Shown here piece after piece: positions 12,093 to 18,544 of a DNA stretch of 36,410 nucleotides. The notes beneath the pieces are model-generated. The model did no database searches and was not told the origin of the DNA. It saw only the letters and a list, made by a program, of their open reading frames with translations. This DNA comes from Eubacteriales bacterium. Lineage in GTDB: Bacteria > Bacillota > Clostridia > Christensenellales > Aristaeellaceae. The position numbers and the translations under genes were made by a program. The number at the start of each line of letters is the position of its first letter. Position 1 is the first letter of the stretch. Location of the stretch: positions 1 through 36,410 of the forward strand of contig JAQWCW010000027.1 in the NCBI GenBank assembly GCA_028705775.1, in the 5' to 3' direction.

Positions 12093-13063
12093 TTTCCCGC
12101 GCCTCCCAGATACAGGCGCTCAACAAGCTCCGTAACATCCTCGTCCTCTACCGTCAAATCCGCGACAACGCCCTGCGAGAAAAGCGCCGCAAGCACATCC
12201 TTTACATCAGACTGCGGAATGCGGAGCGAAAGCTTGTTCTCTGCCCGCTCGATAATCATGTCGTCCGGAAACGCAATTTCAGGTTTGCCCGACAGCGATA
12301 CATTTACGAGCCTGCACCTGCTCATTCCATGCAGAAGCGACGCCAAATCGCCGTCGTACAGCTTTTCGCCGCCGCGGATAACCATAACGCGCGGAGTTAA
12401 GTCGAGCAAATCCTGTGTGTAATGGCTCGTCAGAAGCAGGGAAACATGGCGTTCCCTTCCCGCTGCCTTGAGCAAACGGCGTATTTGCAGCTGTGCGGAG
12501 GCGTCAAGCCCGATTGTCGGCTCGTCCAGAAAGATTAGCTTCGGCGAGTGCAGAAGGGCGCAGATAAGCTCAAACTTCATTCTTTCTCCTAGGGAAAGAT
12601 TGCGCACCGGCACGTTGAGCAGCTTTGTAACATCGAACAGTTCGGTAAGCTCCCCGACATTTTTGCGATATTCGCCTTCCTCGATTCCGTAAATGCTTTT
12701 CTGCATAAGCAGCGTGTCGCTCGCGGGCAAATCCCACCACAACTGGCTTTTCTGCCCCATCACAACGGCAATCTGCCGTTTGAAATCGTTATCCGTGCCG
12801 AACGGCTGCCGATCGAGAACGGTAAGCTCGCCGCCGGATTTGTCAATTATTCCGGTAAGCACCTTGACTAAGGTGGACTTGCCCGCCCCGTTCGGGCCCA
12901 TAAGTCCGATAAATTCGCCCTCATCCATCGTGAAGGAAAAATCCTTCACCGCTTGGCGCATAAGGGTTTTGCGAAAGAAAAGAGATTTGACTGAGGCTTT
13001 GAAGCCCTCGTTTTTCTCAAAGTACCTGTATGACTTGCTGATATTTGAGCAATTAATTACCAT
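12089..13063 (-). CDS. ABC transporter ATP-binding protein (COG4586-like)
   Basis: A 324-residue ATPase that powers the two permeases downstream. Walker A is LMGPNGAGKST, the Q-loop region is AVVMGQKSQLWWDLP, the signature is LSLGERMKFEL, and Walker B plus the catalytic Glu are KLIFLDEPTIGLD. The N-terminal extension before the core (SKSYRYFEKNEGFKAS) and the QKSQLWWDLP motif are characteristic of the exporter class paired with DUF990-type permeases. A C-terminal domain of about 80 residues after the H-loop (LTSHYTQDLLDL) is also normal for it. The ATG follows an AAGGGG box. It is the first gene of a three-gene leftward operon. Confidence 0.93.
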   Translation of the reverse strand: MVINCSNISKSYRYFEKNEGFKASVKSLFFRKTLMRQAVKDFSFTMDEGEFIGLMGPNGAGKSTLVKVLTGIIDKSGGELTVLDRQPFGTDNDFKRQIAVVMGQKSQLWWDLPASDTLLMQKSIYGIEEGEYRKNVGELTELFDVTKLLNVPVRNLSLGERMKFELICALLHSPKLIFLDEPTIGLDASAQLQIRRLLKAAGRERHVSLLLTSHYTQDLLDLTPRVMVIRGGEKLYDGDLASLLHGMSRCRLVNVSLSGKPEIAFPDDMIIERAENKLSLRIPQSDVKDVLAALFSQGVVADLTVEDEDVTELVERLYLGGAGK

Positions 13064-13141
13064 TGTTCATTCCCCTTTATTGTATTGTGGATTTCGAGCA
13101 TCCTTGCGAAAAGGGTGATAAGCCTCCGTTTATAAGCGGCG

Positions 13142-13147
13142 ATTATA
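13142..13147 (-). promoter_or_regulatory. Putative -10 box of the ABC transporter operon
   Basis: A consensus TATAAT on the minus strand lies about 80 bp upstream of the ATPase start. No good -35 box is seen at 16-18 bp spacing. This is the best -10 candidate in the leader. Confidence 0.3.
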
Positions 13148-13380
13148 AACGCGATTCGTGATTTAGTGCTGTATAGACGAAGCTTCTTATATTGCGCCGC
13201 GCGGAGCAATAATCGGTTGAGCGAAGAAGGACAACGACGACACAGGGCTACGCGTGCAGCAGCTTTTCGTCTGTATATCAATGTCGGACGTACAATTGTA
13301 AAGCTACATAAATATTCATGACCGCACTATAGTTCTATACAGTTCGCGCAAACTCACGGCTATTAAGCCGAATCCCCCAT

Positions 13381-13410
13381 AAAAACGCAAAAACACCGCG
13401 CTGAGCGCGG
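13381..13410 (-). terminator. Terminator on the minus strand
   Basis: A perfect 6-bp GC stem (CCGCGC with GCGCGG, loop TGA) is followed on the minus strand by a T-rich tail with two runs of five T. No clear gene ends just upstream of it, which is why a small RNA is proposed. Confidence 0.55.
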
Positions 13411-13661
13411 CGAAAACAAACCCATACACAAATACTTGTATTTGTATTGAGGATTCAATTCCGCCTTAAGCTCGCTTTTCTTCGCCGCAGACATCGCGCG
13501 TAAACCGACGCATATCCATAGCCAAAGACAAAAGCAAACAAAGCCTGCGGCAAATCGCCGTAAGCAAGCTGACATAAAAACGTCAGCTTAAGCAAGAATC
13601 GACATCCACACACATCCTTTCGTTTTGCGGAAAACATGAGCGTCAGCCCCGTTTTCCACGA
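13381..13661 (-). ncRNA. Candidate small RNA (structured, unassigned)
   Basis: A possible leftward transcript of about 280 nt that has no convincing reading frame. A weak promoter is seen (GCGCAA at 13692-13697 and ATATTA at 13669-13674, i.e. TTGCGC and TAATAT on the minus strand, 17 bp apart). Stem-loops follow: 13627-13635 with 13651-13659, 13566-13573 with 13582-13589, and 13548-13551 with 13557-13560. The end is a terminator at 13381-13410. It does not show the conserved cores of SRP RNA, RNase P RNA or tmRNA. It could instead be decayed intergenic DNA; the terminator is the strongest part. Confidence 0.27.
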
Positions 13662-13841
13662 TAAACGTATATTAACACCCGAAATTCCAAAGCGCAATAC
13701 TTCCGCAGCATATTGCGAAAATTTCCAGAGTTGTGATTGATTACTATAAATTGCCAGAGCTAATTTGCGCCGACATTTCCTTAAAATTCGCTTCTGAATA
13801 CGAGCTTCAACTCGGTGCATTCTCACACTAAATTCCACTTC

Positions 13842-13881
13842 AAATTCCACAGTGTAGGGGATGTGGAATTTACCTTGAGAA
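13842..13881. repeat. Direct repeat copy 1 containing an inverted repeat
   Basis: About 40 bp, built on a perfect 10-bp inverted repeat (AAATTCCACA and TGTGGAATTT, 10-nt loop). It recurs 156 bp downstream at roughly 80% identity by eye. An extra half-copy (TAAATTCCAC) sits just before it at 13829-13838. Confidence 0.65.
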
Positions 13882-13897
13882 ATAAGCGGAAGTTAGT

Positions 13898-13999
13898 ATG
13901 GGAAAACAACAAAAAGAGATAAAAAAGCGCAAGGAAATGGCGAGAAAGCGGGAAGAAGTGTATTGCAAACAAGCCCTAAGAAGCAATTTCCCAGACTAA
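13898..13999 (+). CDS. Possible 33-residue basic peptide
   Basis: A short frame opening with ATG and rich in Lys/Arg/Glu (MGKQQKEIKKRKEMARKREE at the start). It ends with a TAA that touches the second direct repeat. A weak purine-rich GCGGAAG lies 8-10 nt upstream. Highly charged short helices like this occur both in genuine small proteins and by chance in A-rich DNA. Its exact placement between two repeat copies is the main reason for listing it. No function is recognised. Confidence 0.22.
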   Translation: MGKQQKEIKKRKEMARKREEVYCKQALRSNFPD

Positions 14000-14037
14000 A
14001 TTCCACTGTGCAAAGGATGCGGAATTTACTTTGGGAA
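13998..14037. repeat. Direct repeat copy 2 containing an inverted repeat
   Basis: The second copy of the roughly 40-bp repeat. The inverted repeat TAAATTCCAC / GCGGAATTTA pairs 9 of 10 positions with a 12-nt loop. It is followed by GGGAATTCACTGGAATTCAC, which carries further ATTC-type half-motifs. Confidence 0.6.
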
Positions 14038-14091
14038 TTCACTGGAATTCACTCTTAGCTTCAACGCGTTCCATAGAGGCGCAGTTTGATA

Positions 14092-14120
14092 TTGACATCA
14101 AACCGGAACTATGATAAACT
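14092..14120 (+). promoter_or_regulatory. Promoter of the tRNA-like array and tRNA-Val
   Basis: A consensus TTGACA (14092-14097) is separated by 17 bp from TAAACT (14115-14120). No other gene lies between it and the first tRNA-like module 57 bp downstream. The array and the tRNA are therefore probably one transcript ending at the terminator after the tRNA. Confidence 0.65.
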
Positions 14121-14176
14121 CATATGCGTTGCAAAGCTTTTGCCGCTTTTCGTCATAAGCTTCTGCATAAAACAAC

Positions 14177-14441
14177 GGTCTGTTGGCTCAGTTGGTAGGA
14201 CACGCTGGTCAAGTTACCAAACTACACACGGTCGCATGGCTCAGTTGGTAGGACACGCTGGTCAAGTTACCAAACTACTCAAGGTCGCATGGCTCAGTTG
14301 GTAGGACACGCTGGTCAAGTTACCAAACTACTCACGGTCGCATGGCTCAGTTGGTAGGACACGCTGGTCAAGTTACCAAACTACTCACGGTCGCATGGCT
14401 CAGTTGGTAGGACGCACTGGTAAAGTTACCAGAATGGTTAT
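14177..14441 (+). repeat. Five tandem 53-bp tRNA-like modules without anticodon arm
   Basis: Five head-to-tail units start at 14177, 14230, 14283, 14336 and 14389. Each is exactly 53 bp, and the intact tRNA-Val begins in the same register at 14442. Every unit keeps the tRNA 5' end and D-arm (GGCTCAGTTGGTAG). It then jumps to a T-arm-like part (CTGGTCAAGTTACCA), missing about 20 nt where the anticodon arm should be. Units 2-4 are nearly identical. Unit 1 shares the 5' end GGTCTGTTGG with the real tRNA. Unit 5 is the most divergent in its 3' half but has a perfect CTGGT/ACCAG stem. No 3' acceptor strand complements the 5' end. They are either tandem tRNA decay products or a structured RNA. Confidence 0.92.
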
Positions 14442-14517
14442 GGTCTGTTGGCTCAGTTGGTAGAGCACATCGTTCACATCGATGGGGTCACTGGTTCGAG
14501 TCCAGTACAGACCACCA
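14442..14517 (+). tRNA. tRNA-Val (anticodon CAC), CCA encoded
   Basis: It folds into a full cloverleaf. The 7-bp acceptor is GGTCTGT/ACAGACC, the D-stem is GCTC/GAGC, and the anticodon stem is CATCG/CGATG with loop TTCACAT giving anticodon CAC (reads GUG). The variable loop has five bases, and the T-stem is ACTGG/CCAGT with TTCGAGT. The discriminator A is followed by CCA. It is preceded without spacer by five truncated tRNA-like units and followed by a terminator. Confidence 0.93.
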
Positions 14518-14521
14518 AGCG

Positions 14522-14548
14522 AAAACCCTTGAAAATCAAGGGTTTTTT
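14522..14548 (+). terminator. Terminator after tRNA-Val
   Basis: An 11-bp stem (14522-14532 with 14536-14546) with a 3-nt loop ends in a T run. It lies 5 bp after the tRNA CCA and ends the array-tRNA transcript. Confidence 0.9.
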
Positions 14549-14565
14549 CATTTTCACTTTTGCCG

Positions 14566-14668
14566 TTTTCGATGTACACAGTACGGTATATCCGAAGCGT
14601 TCACATCGAAAATCGTGTATCATCATTGGCAGGCACTTCGTTAAGGTTCAAAAAAGTCGATGTGAACG
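14566..14668. other. Candidate prophage attachment site region
   Basis: A 47-bp imperfect palindrome (14566-14612) has perfect 10-bp outer arms, TTTTCGATGT and ACATCGAAAA. Scattered symmetric matches continue inwards, 14 of 19 positions per arm by eye. A further inverted copy of its right-arm motif (TCGATGTGAACG) lies at 14657-14668. Large serine recombinases act on imperfectly symmetric sites of about 40-50 bp with a 2-bp core, often next to their own gene, and the recombinase gene lies 121 bp to the right. Codon style also changes across this point. In a lysogen the site would be a hybrid of host and phage halves, so its exact edges cannot be fixed here. Confidence 0.4.
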
Positions 14669-14732
14669 GCATGATGGAAAGTGATCTTTTTCGTCCATAC
14701 CGGTAGAGATTTAGCTGTGATCTTCTTACCAG

Positions 14733-14769
14733 AATAATAAAAAAGCCGTACTGTATTACCAGCACGACT
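14733..14769 (-). terminator. Terminator after the serine recombinase gene
   Basis: On the minus strand a 10-bp stem (14760-14769 with 14744-14753), using two G-U pairs, precedes a TTTTTT-ATTATT tail. It lies 20 bp beyond the recombinase stop. Confidence 0.75.
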
Positions 14770-14788
14770 CCTTCAGTCCCGAGTTCTA

Positions 14789-16363
14789 TCAGGCAGCAAC
14801 CCCAAGGAACTGTTCATATGTGATTTTGAACTTCACCATGATCTTGTACCCGGCACCAACCTCGACGCGTTCGACCAGCCGCGCGAGGATCATGTGCCGG
14901 GTTTCTTTGTTCGCGCCGTCGAACTGGTCTGCCCATTTGATCACATCGCTCACCTGTGTGACGGCGGCACGGTTCGTCGCTTCCTCCCTTTCCATATTGT
15001 CTTTGGCTTCCTTCATTCGCTTCTGTGCCGCATCACGCTTCTCACGGTATTTGGGCATCATGGTGTTGATGATGGAAACGTCGATACTGTTTTCCCCGGT
15101 CAGTGCTTTGATCGCCTGCTCTTCCAGCGCAGAAATTTCCTTTTGTGCTTGCTGGAAATCAGCCTCCGCTTGCCTGAACGCCACCTGGTACATGCTGATG
15201 TTGCGCTGCAAGGACGCATTCAGCAGTTCTTCACTCGGCGTTGCTTTGATATGTTTGAAAAACTCCTGCACCACCATGACGACTGCGTCAATCACCACAT
15301 CAGCGTTATAAACGTTCATCCCATCGCAGGTTGTCGGCGCGTTGGTTTTTCGGTAACAGCGGTACATAATCCTGCGATACTCTCTGTTGCTTCCATCCGC
15401 CAGTTTTCGCCGGGTCACGTTCGGATAGAAGGCGAGCCTGTTGCCGCAGTGCGCGCAGTAGATGAACCCTGACAGAAGATTATCGGATTTAGTCTGCTGA
15501 GGAAAGCGCATCTCACTGCGCAATGAAGGCGCGCGCCCCTTCACTGTGTCAAGGCAGCGCTCATACATTTCATCATCGATGATCCGGTACTTTTCAAATG
15601 GCTCCGATTTGGCACTGTTTGAACGCATGATGCCGATGTAGATCGGATTATCAATCAGTGCCCGGATGGAAGTCCCACGCCAGAGCGACGTTCCACGCTT
15701 CGTCTTGATTCCGCGTTCGTTGAGCAGGTTGGCCACACGTACCGTTCCATAACCTTCATCGGTCAGCAGGCGGAATATCTCACGTACAACTGCCGCTTCC
15801 TCCTCGTCGATCACCAGATCGCGAACCGGCTGGTTCTTTTTATTTGTACGACCGAGATACTCCAATCTGTAGCCGTAGGGCACAAGACCGCCGCTATACT
15901 GCCCATCCTGAGTCATCTGCGCAAGCTTGGTCTTGACGCGGATGGAAGTCTTTTCGCTTTCGCCTGATGCCTGCCAGAAGCGGATATAGTTGAGCAGTTT
16001 ATCAACATGGTTGTCAAACCGCTGCTCGCCTTCCTTTACGCTCCAGACCTCGATTCCCTGCTGGACGAACCACTGCACGACGAAAGGCGTCTCATCTTCG
16101 CGTCTTCCAAGCCGGTCAAACATGAAAACAAGCAAAACGTCAAACTCGCGCAGCATGGCGCGCCTTTTAATTTCAACGATAGCGTCTCGGGCATTGGTGC
16201 TGATCTTGTAGCCTGAAACCCCTTTTTCAGAAATCTCATCAATGATCTGCCAGTCTGGATGAGCCGCTGTGTATTCACGGCATGCAGTCTTTTGCATGGG
16301 AATGTCATCATGATCGACTTGCCCGACGGTAGAGACTCGGTAAAGGCAGATAACTCTCTTCAT
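14789..16363 (-). CDS. Large serine recombinase (prophage integrase)
   Basis: A 524-residue site-specific recombinase that would integrate and excise the prophage. The N-terminal resolvase domain has the catalytic Ser11 in LYRVST and the FDRLGRREDE motif. The recombinase domain follows (GLVPYGYRLEY, then AVVREIFRLL and DNPIYIGIM). Next come a zinc ribbon (FIYCAHCGNRLAF with a later CYRKTNAPTTC) and a C-terminal coiled-coil segment. Length and domain order are normal for the large serine integrases of Clostridia phages. The ATG follows GAGGTAAT. It is the last leftward gene, next to the tRNA and the candidate att site. No directionality factor is recognised with certainty. Confidence 0.93.
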   Translation of the reverse strand: MKRVICLYRVSTVGQVDHDDIPMQKTACREYTAAHPDWQIIDEISEKGVSGYKISTNARDAIVEIKRRAMLREFDVLLVFMFDRLGRREDETPFVVQWFVQQGIEVWSVKEGEQRFDNHVDKLLNYIRFWQASGESEKTSIRVKTKLAQMTQDGQYSGGLVPYGYRLEYLGRTNKKNQPVRDLVIDEEEAAVVREIFRLLTDEGYGTVRVANLLNERGIKTKRGTSLWRGTSIRALIDNPIYIGIMRSNSAKSEPFEKYRIIDDEMYERCLDTVKGRAPSLRSEMRFPQQTKSDNLLSGFIYCAHCGNRLAFYPNVTRRKLADGSNREYRRIMYRCYRKTNAPTTCDGMNVYNADVVIDAVVMVVQEFFKHIKATPSEELLNASLQRNISMYQVAFRQAEADFQQAQKEISALEEQAIKALTGENSIDVSIINTMMPKYREKRDAAQKRMKEAKDNMEREEATNRAAVTQVSDVIKWADQFDGANKETRHMILARLVERVEVGAGYKIMVKFKITYEQFLGVAA

Positions 16364-16381
16364 TCGATTACCTCATTTCTC

Positions 16382-16774
16382 TCATATTCTTTCTCGCATC
16401 AACATTCCCAGAACATCATGAACAGCTTGCTCATCAGGCTGCTCGGCGAAGATAACTGTGATCTCCGGGACTATCGATGCTTTGGATTTGCCAGATAAAT
16501 CAAGGCTTTCCGGCGCTTCCGCAGTGGTATTAATCACTCTGTTTCCGCTGAATAGCAACTTATTTCTACCAGTACGACCGCTGATATTTTCCGTCCCGGT
16601 AACGTCAAAAACTGTACCCTGCGAATTTTTGATCGCCCTCTCACCACCAAGCCCGTTTCGTTTGCAGTATGTCTTTATTGTGTTGGCAGGAAGCGAAAGT
16701 GCCTGAGCGATTGCCGTATAACCGGTTCCCGCTTCCCGAAGCCTTTTGATCTCGCTGCGCTGTACATCATTCAT
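16382..16774 (-). CDS. Helix-turn-helix protein next to the recombinase
   Basis: A 130-residue protein with an N-terminal helix-turn-helix of the resolvase/sigma-region-4 type (EIKRLREAGTGYTAIAQALS then PANTIKTYCKRNGL). An unassigned acidic C-terminal part ends in VHDVLGMLMRERI. It lies 18 nt upstream of the recombinase gene on the same strand, so the two are almost certainly co-expressed. A GGGAGG box precedes the ATG. By position it could regulate the integrase or act as a recombination directionality factor; neither is shown. Homologous short HTH proteins beside serine recombinases are common in Clostridia mobile elements. Confidence 0.7.
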   Translation of the reverse strand: MNDVQRSEIKRLREAGTGYTAIAQALSLPANTIKTYCKRNGLGGERAIKNSQGTVFDVTGTENISGRTGRNKLLFSGNRVINTTAEAPESLDLSGKSKASIVPEITVIFAEQPDEQAVHDVLGMLMRERI

Positions 16775-16861
16775 TATGATATCCTCCCATCAAGGTCACG
16801 GAGGTTGAAATGGCAGCCTCCTACCTTGTTTGGAAAGTCGCGGCACGCTTTGAACGAAAGC

Positions 16862-16902
16862 AAAATAAAAAAGCCGCGACTCGGCGCTAAGCCAAATCGC
16901 GG
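16862..16902 (-). terminator. Terminator after the endolysin gene
   Basis: A 12-bp stem (16874-16885 with 16891-16902), with G-U pairs on the minus strand, is followed by a TTTTTTATTTT tail. It isolates the lysis genes from the HTH-recombinase pair. Confidence 0.85.
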
Positions 16903-16929
16903 TTATAAAATGAGAGTCAGTTCTTTGCA

Positions 16930-17997
16930 TCAGACGGCTTGAGAATGGTCTCCTACCACCCAGCCAACCTGTCCGCTCACCACAATTGCATGCCAACCGT
17001 TATCTGCCGTGGCGATAAAAGGAAAAGTCACCCCGGTGTTCACGGTAGTAATGAGCGTGTACTGTGTACCATTGCCATTCATTACAGGAACGTTGTCACC
17101 TTTGATTTGCAGCCATTTGTCGGGGATTGTCTCGGGGTTGTTTTGCTCCTCGTCATCCTGATCAGAAAGCGTGGCCATCAGTGCAACATGGCTTTGACTG
17201 CCGTACAGGCCGTCCTGTTTGAGGTTCAGGGTCTTCTGGAAAGCAAGTACTGCTTTTTCTGTTTCTTCTCCATACTTCCCGTCAGCGCCATACCTGGGCA
17301 GCGTATAACCCAACTTGAGCAGAGCTTCCTGCAAAGCAACCACGTCTGTACCATTGACGCCCTTTTTCAGCAGCCGATCGCCCAGCGCAATGGATGCATT
17401 ATCCACTGCAGGTGCAGGAATGATCACATCATTTTCGCTATAGTTGATGAAGGGCAGCTTGTACCAGTGTGTCCATCCACGCCCGGCAACTTTGGTCTTA
17501 CAACAGCCATAGGAAAAGCCTTTCCATTCAATGGCATAACCGTTACCAGCGTAGTATCCTGCGTGGCCGGATTTATACAGCGCCAGCCCGACGATCTCCG
17601 GCAGCGTGCTGATTACACCCCAGTCCACGCCCTTGGATTTCGCATAAGTAAACATGGAATTTGCGCCTTTGTCCGGGCAGCCGTTGGAGCCGTACTTGCT
17701 GGTATAGGTGTTATCATTTCCTATGCTTTCGAGCACACCCAGCCCGCCACCAGTCCACGCATATCCTTTGCAAGCGCCGATACAATCTGCCGCGACTTTC
17801 TTTTGAGCGATGTCCTGCTGGTAACGGCTTTGCCGGGAAGATGTATAGGAGTCAGGGTATTGGCTGCTCTTGCTACTCAACAGCGAAGCACGGCACTTGT
17901 ACAGGCATGTCCCATACCAATAGGGTTGCCCCAGCATCTTTTCACAGAAAGCGATGAAATGCTCATTAGTAAACGGAGTATTGATTCTTTCAGCCAT
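16930..17997 (-). CDS. Phage endolysin: NlpC/P60-like, PG-binding, SH3b
   Basis: A 355-residue modular lysin that would cut host peptidoglycan. Residues 1 to about 185 look like an NlpC/P60-type cysteine peptidase, with Cys72 in AADCIGACKGYAW and His145 in SGHAGYYAG. Residues about 205-270 form a peptidoglycan-binding type 1 domain (LLKKGVNGTDVVALQEALLK and DGKYGEETEKAVLAFQ). Residues about 290-350 resemble a bacterial SH3 wall-binding domain (GDNVPVMNGNGTQYTLITTV). There is no signal peptide, which fits export through the holin encoded just upstream. The start follows GGGAGG. The cleaved bond is inferred to be within the stem peptide; an amidase is the alternative. Confidence 0.85.
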   Translation of the reverse strand: MAERINTPFTNEHFIAFCEKMLGQPYWYGTCLYKCRASLLSSKSSQYPDSYTSSRQSRYQQDIAQKKVAADCIGACKGYAWTGGGLGVLESIGNDNTYTSKYGSNGCPDKGANSMFTYAKSKGVDWGVISTLPEIVGLALYKSGHAGYYAGNGYAIEWKGFSYGCCKTKVAGRGWTHWYKLPFINYSENDVIIPAPAVDNASIALGDRLLKKGVNGTDVVALQEALLKLGYTLPRYGADGKYGEETEKAVLAFQKTLNLKQDGLYGSQSHVALMATLSDQDDEEQNNPETIPDKWLQIKGDNVPVMNGNGTQYTLITTVNTGVTFPFIATADNGWHAIVVSGQVGWVVGDHSQAV

Positions 17998-18011
17998 ATG
18001 GCTCCCTCCCT

Positions 18012-18041
18012 CAAAGAAGGCGACGGTTATTCGCCGTCGCC
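18012..18041 (-). terminator. Stem-loop at the holin stop codon
   Basis: An 8-bp perfect stem (GGCGACGG with CCGTCGCC) with a 7-nt loop contains the holin stop codon. The following tail is only moderately T-rich on the minus strand, so it may be a weak terminator or a translational brake between holin and lysin. Confidence 0.45.
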
Positions 18042-18473
18042 TGATGTGTCAGTTTCTTTGCCTTCGCGGTCATGAAGCTGAGCCAGGATGTCTTTCAGCT
18101 TTTCCGGGATGGGCAGGCCCAGATGAGAAGCGTTCTCGAGCATCGATACGCCCTCATTGCTCATGTAGAAGCAGACGACTGCGCTGCGCAACGCGCTGCC
18201 TGCGCCTACCACATGAACGTCCACAATATTGGCGACACCCACCAGCATCAGGACAAGCACCTTTTTGCAGATGCCCTTGAAACCGACGGCGCTGGACAGC
18301 TTTTTGTCGACAATGGCGCACATGACGCCCGTGACATAGTCCAGCGTCATCAGCACAATGAGCGCGATCATCATACCGTCCACACCTCCAAGAAAATAAC
18401 CAAGCCATCCCCCGATGGCCGCGACCGCGATCTGGATCTTTGCCCAGATGAGATCAATGGAAAAATTACGCAT
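18027..18473 (-). CDS. Phage holin (toxin secretion/phage lysis holin family)
   Basis: A 148-residue membrane protein resembling the phage_holin_4-type family of Bacillota phages. Hydrophobic stretches lie near residues 14-30 (QIAVAAIGGWLGYFLGG), 33-55 (GMMIALIVLMTLDYVTGVMC) and 70-92. The motif LDYVTGV is a family hallmark, and the C-terminus is hydrophilic (LHDREGKETDTSGDGE). Holins time lysis by forming pores that release the endolysin, encoded immediately downstream. The ATG at 18473 is chosen because GGAGGA sits 7 nt upstream; an in-frame TTG at 18488 overlaps that box. Confidence 0.87.
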   Translation of the reverse strand: MRNFSIDLIWAKIQIAVAAIGGWLGYFLGGVDGMMIALIVLMTLDYVTGVMCAIVDKKLSSAVGFKGICKKVLVLMLVGVANIVDVHVVGAGSALRSAVVCFYMSNEGVSMLENASHLGLPIPEKLKDILAQLHDREGKETDTSGDGE

Positions 18474-18499
18474 AGGATTGTCCTCCAATCGTTAATATG

Positions 18500-18527
18500 G
18501 AAAAACCCGCTCCTGTGAAGGAACGGG
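18500..18527 (-). terminator. Terminator after the tail fibre gene
   Basis: An 8-bp stem (18506-18513 with 18520-18527) with a 6-nt loop is followed by five T on the minus strand. It lies 18 bp beyond the fibre stop and before the holin. Confidence 0.8.
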
Positions 18528-18544
18528 CAGGTCCCGAGGTAAAG

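Noticed and set aside
13057-13281. A 74-codon minus-strand frame overlapping the ABC ATPase leader
   Set aside because: It contains the putative -10 box and the ATPase ribosome binding site, and has no protein-like features.
13455-13850. A 131-codon minus-strand frame in the intergenic region
   Set aside because: No ribosome binding site, odd residue composition and overlap with strong hairpins; it looks like chance or RNA-coding sequence.
14086-14304. A 72-codon frame across the first tRNA-like modules
   Set aside because: It reads through the 53-bp repeats, has no ribosome binding site and codes repeated MAQLVG-type nonsense; the RNA-level repeat explains it.
14177-14441. CRISPR array
   Set aside because: Units are directly abutted with no unique spacers and are clearly tRNA-derived; no cas genes are nearby.
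14448-14684. A reading frame beginning MAQLVEHIVHIDG over the tRNA
   Set aside because: This is the well-known false protein produced by translating a tRNA gene; the tRNA explains the sequence.
16796-16996. A 66-codon frame at the end of the endolysin gene
   Set aside because: It runs through the endolysin terminator and overlaps the lysin 3' end in another frame; no ribosome binding site.
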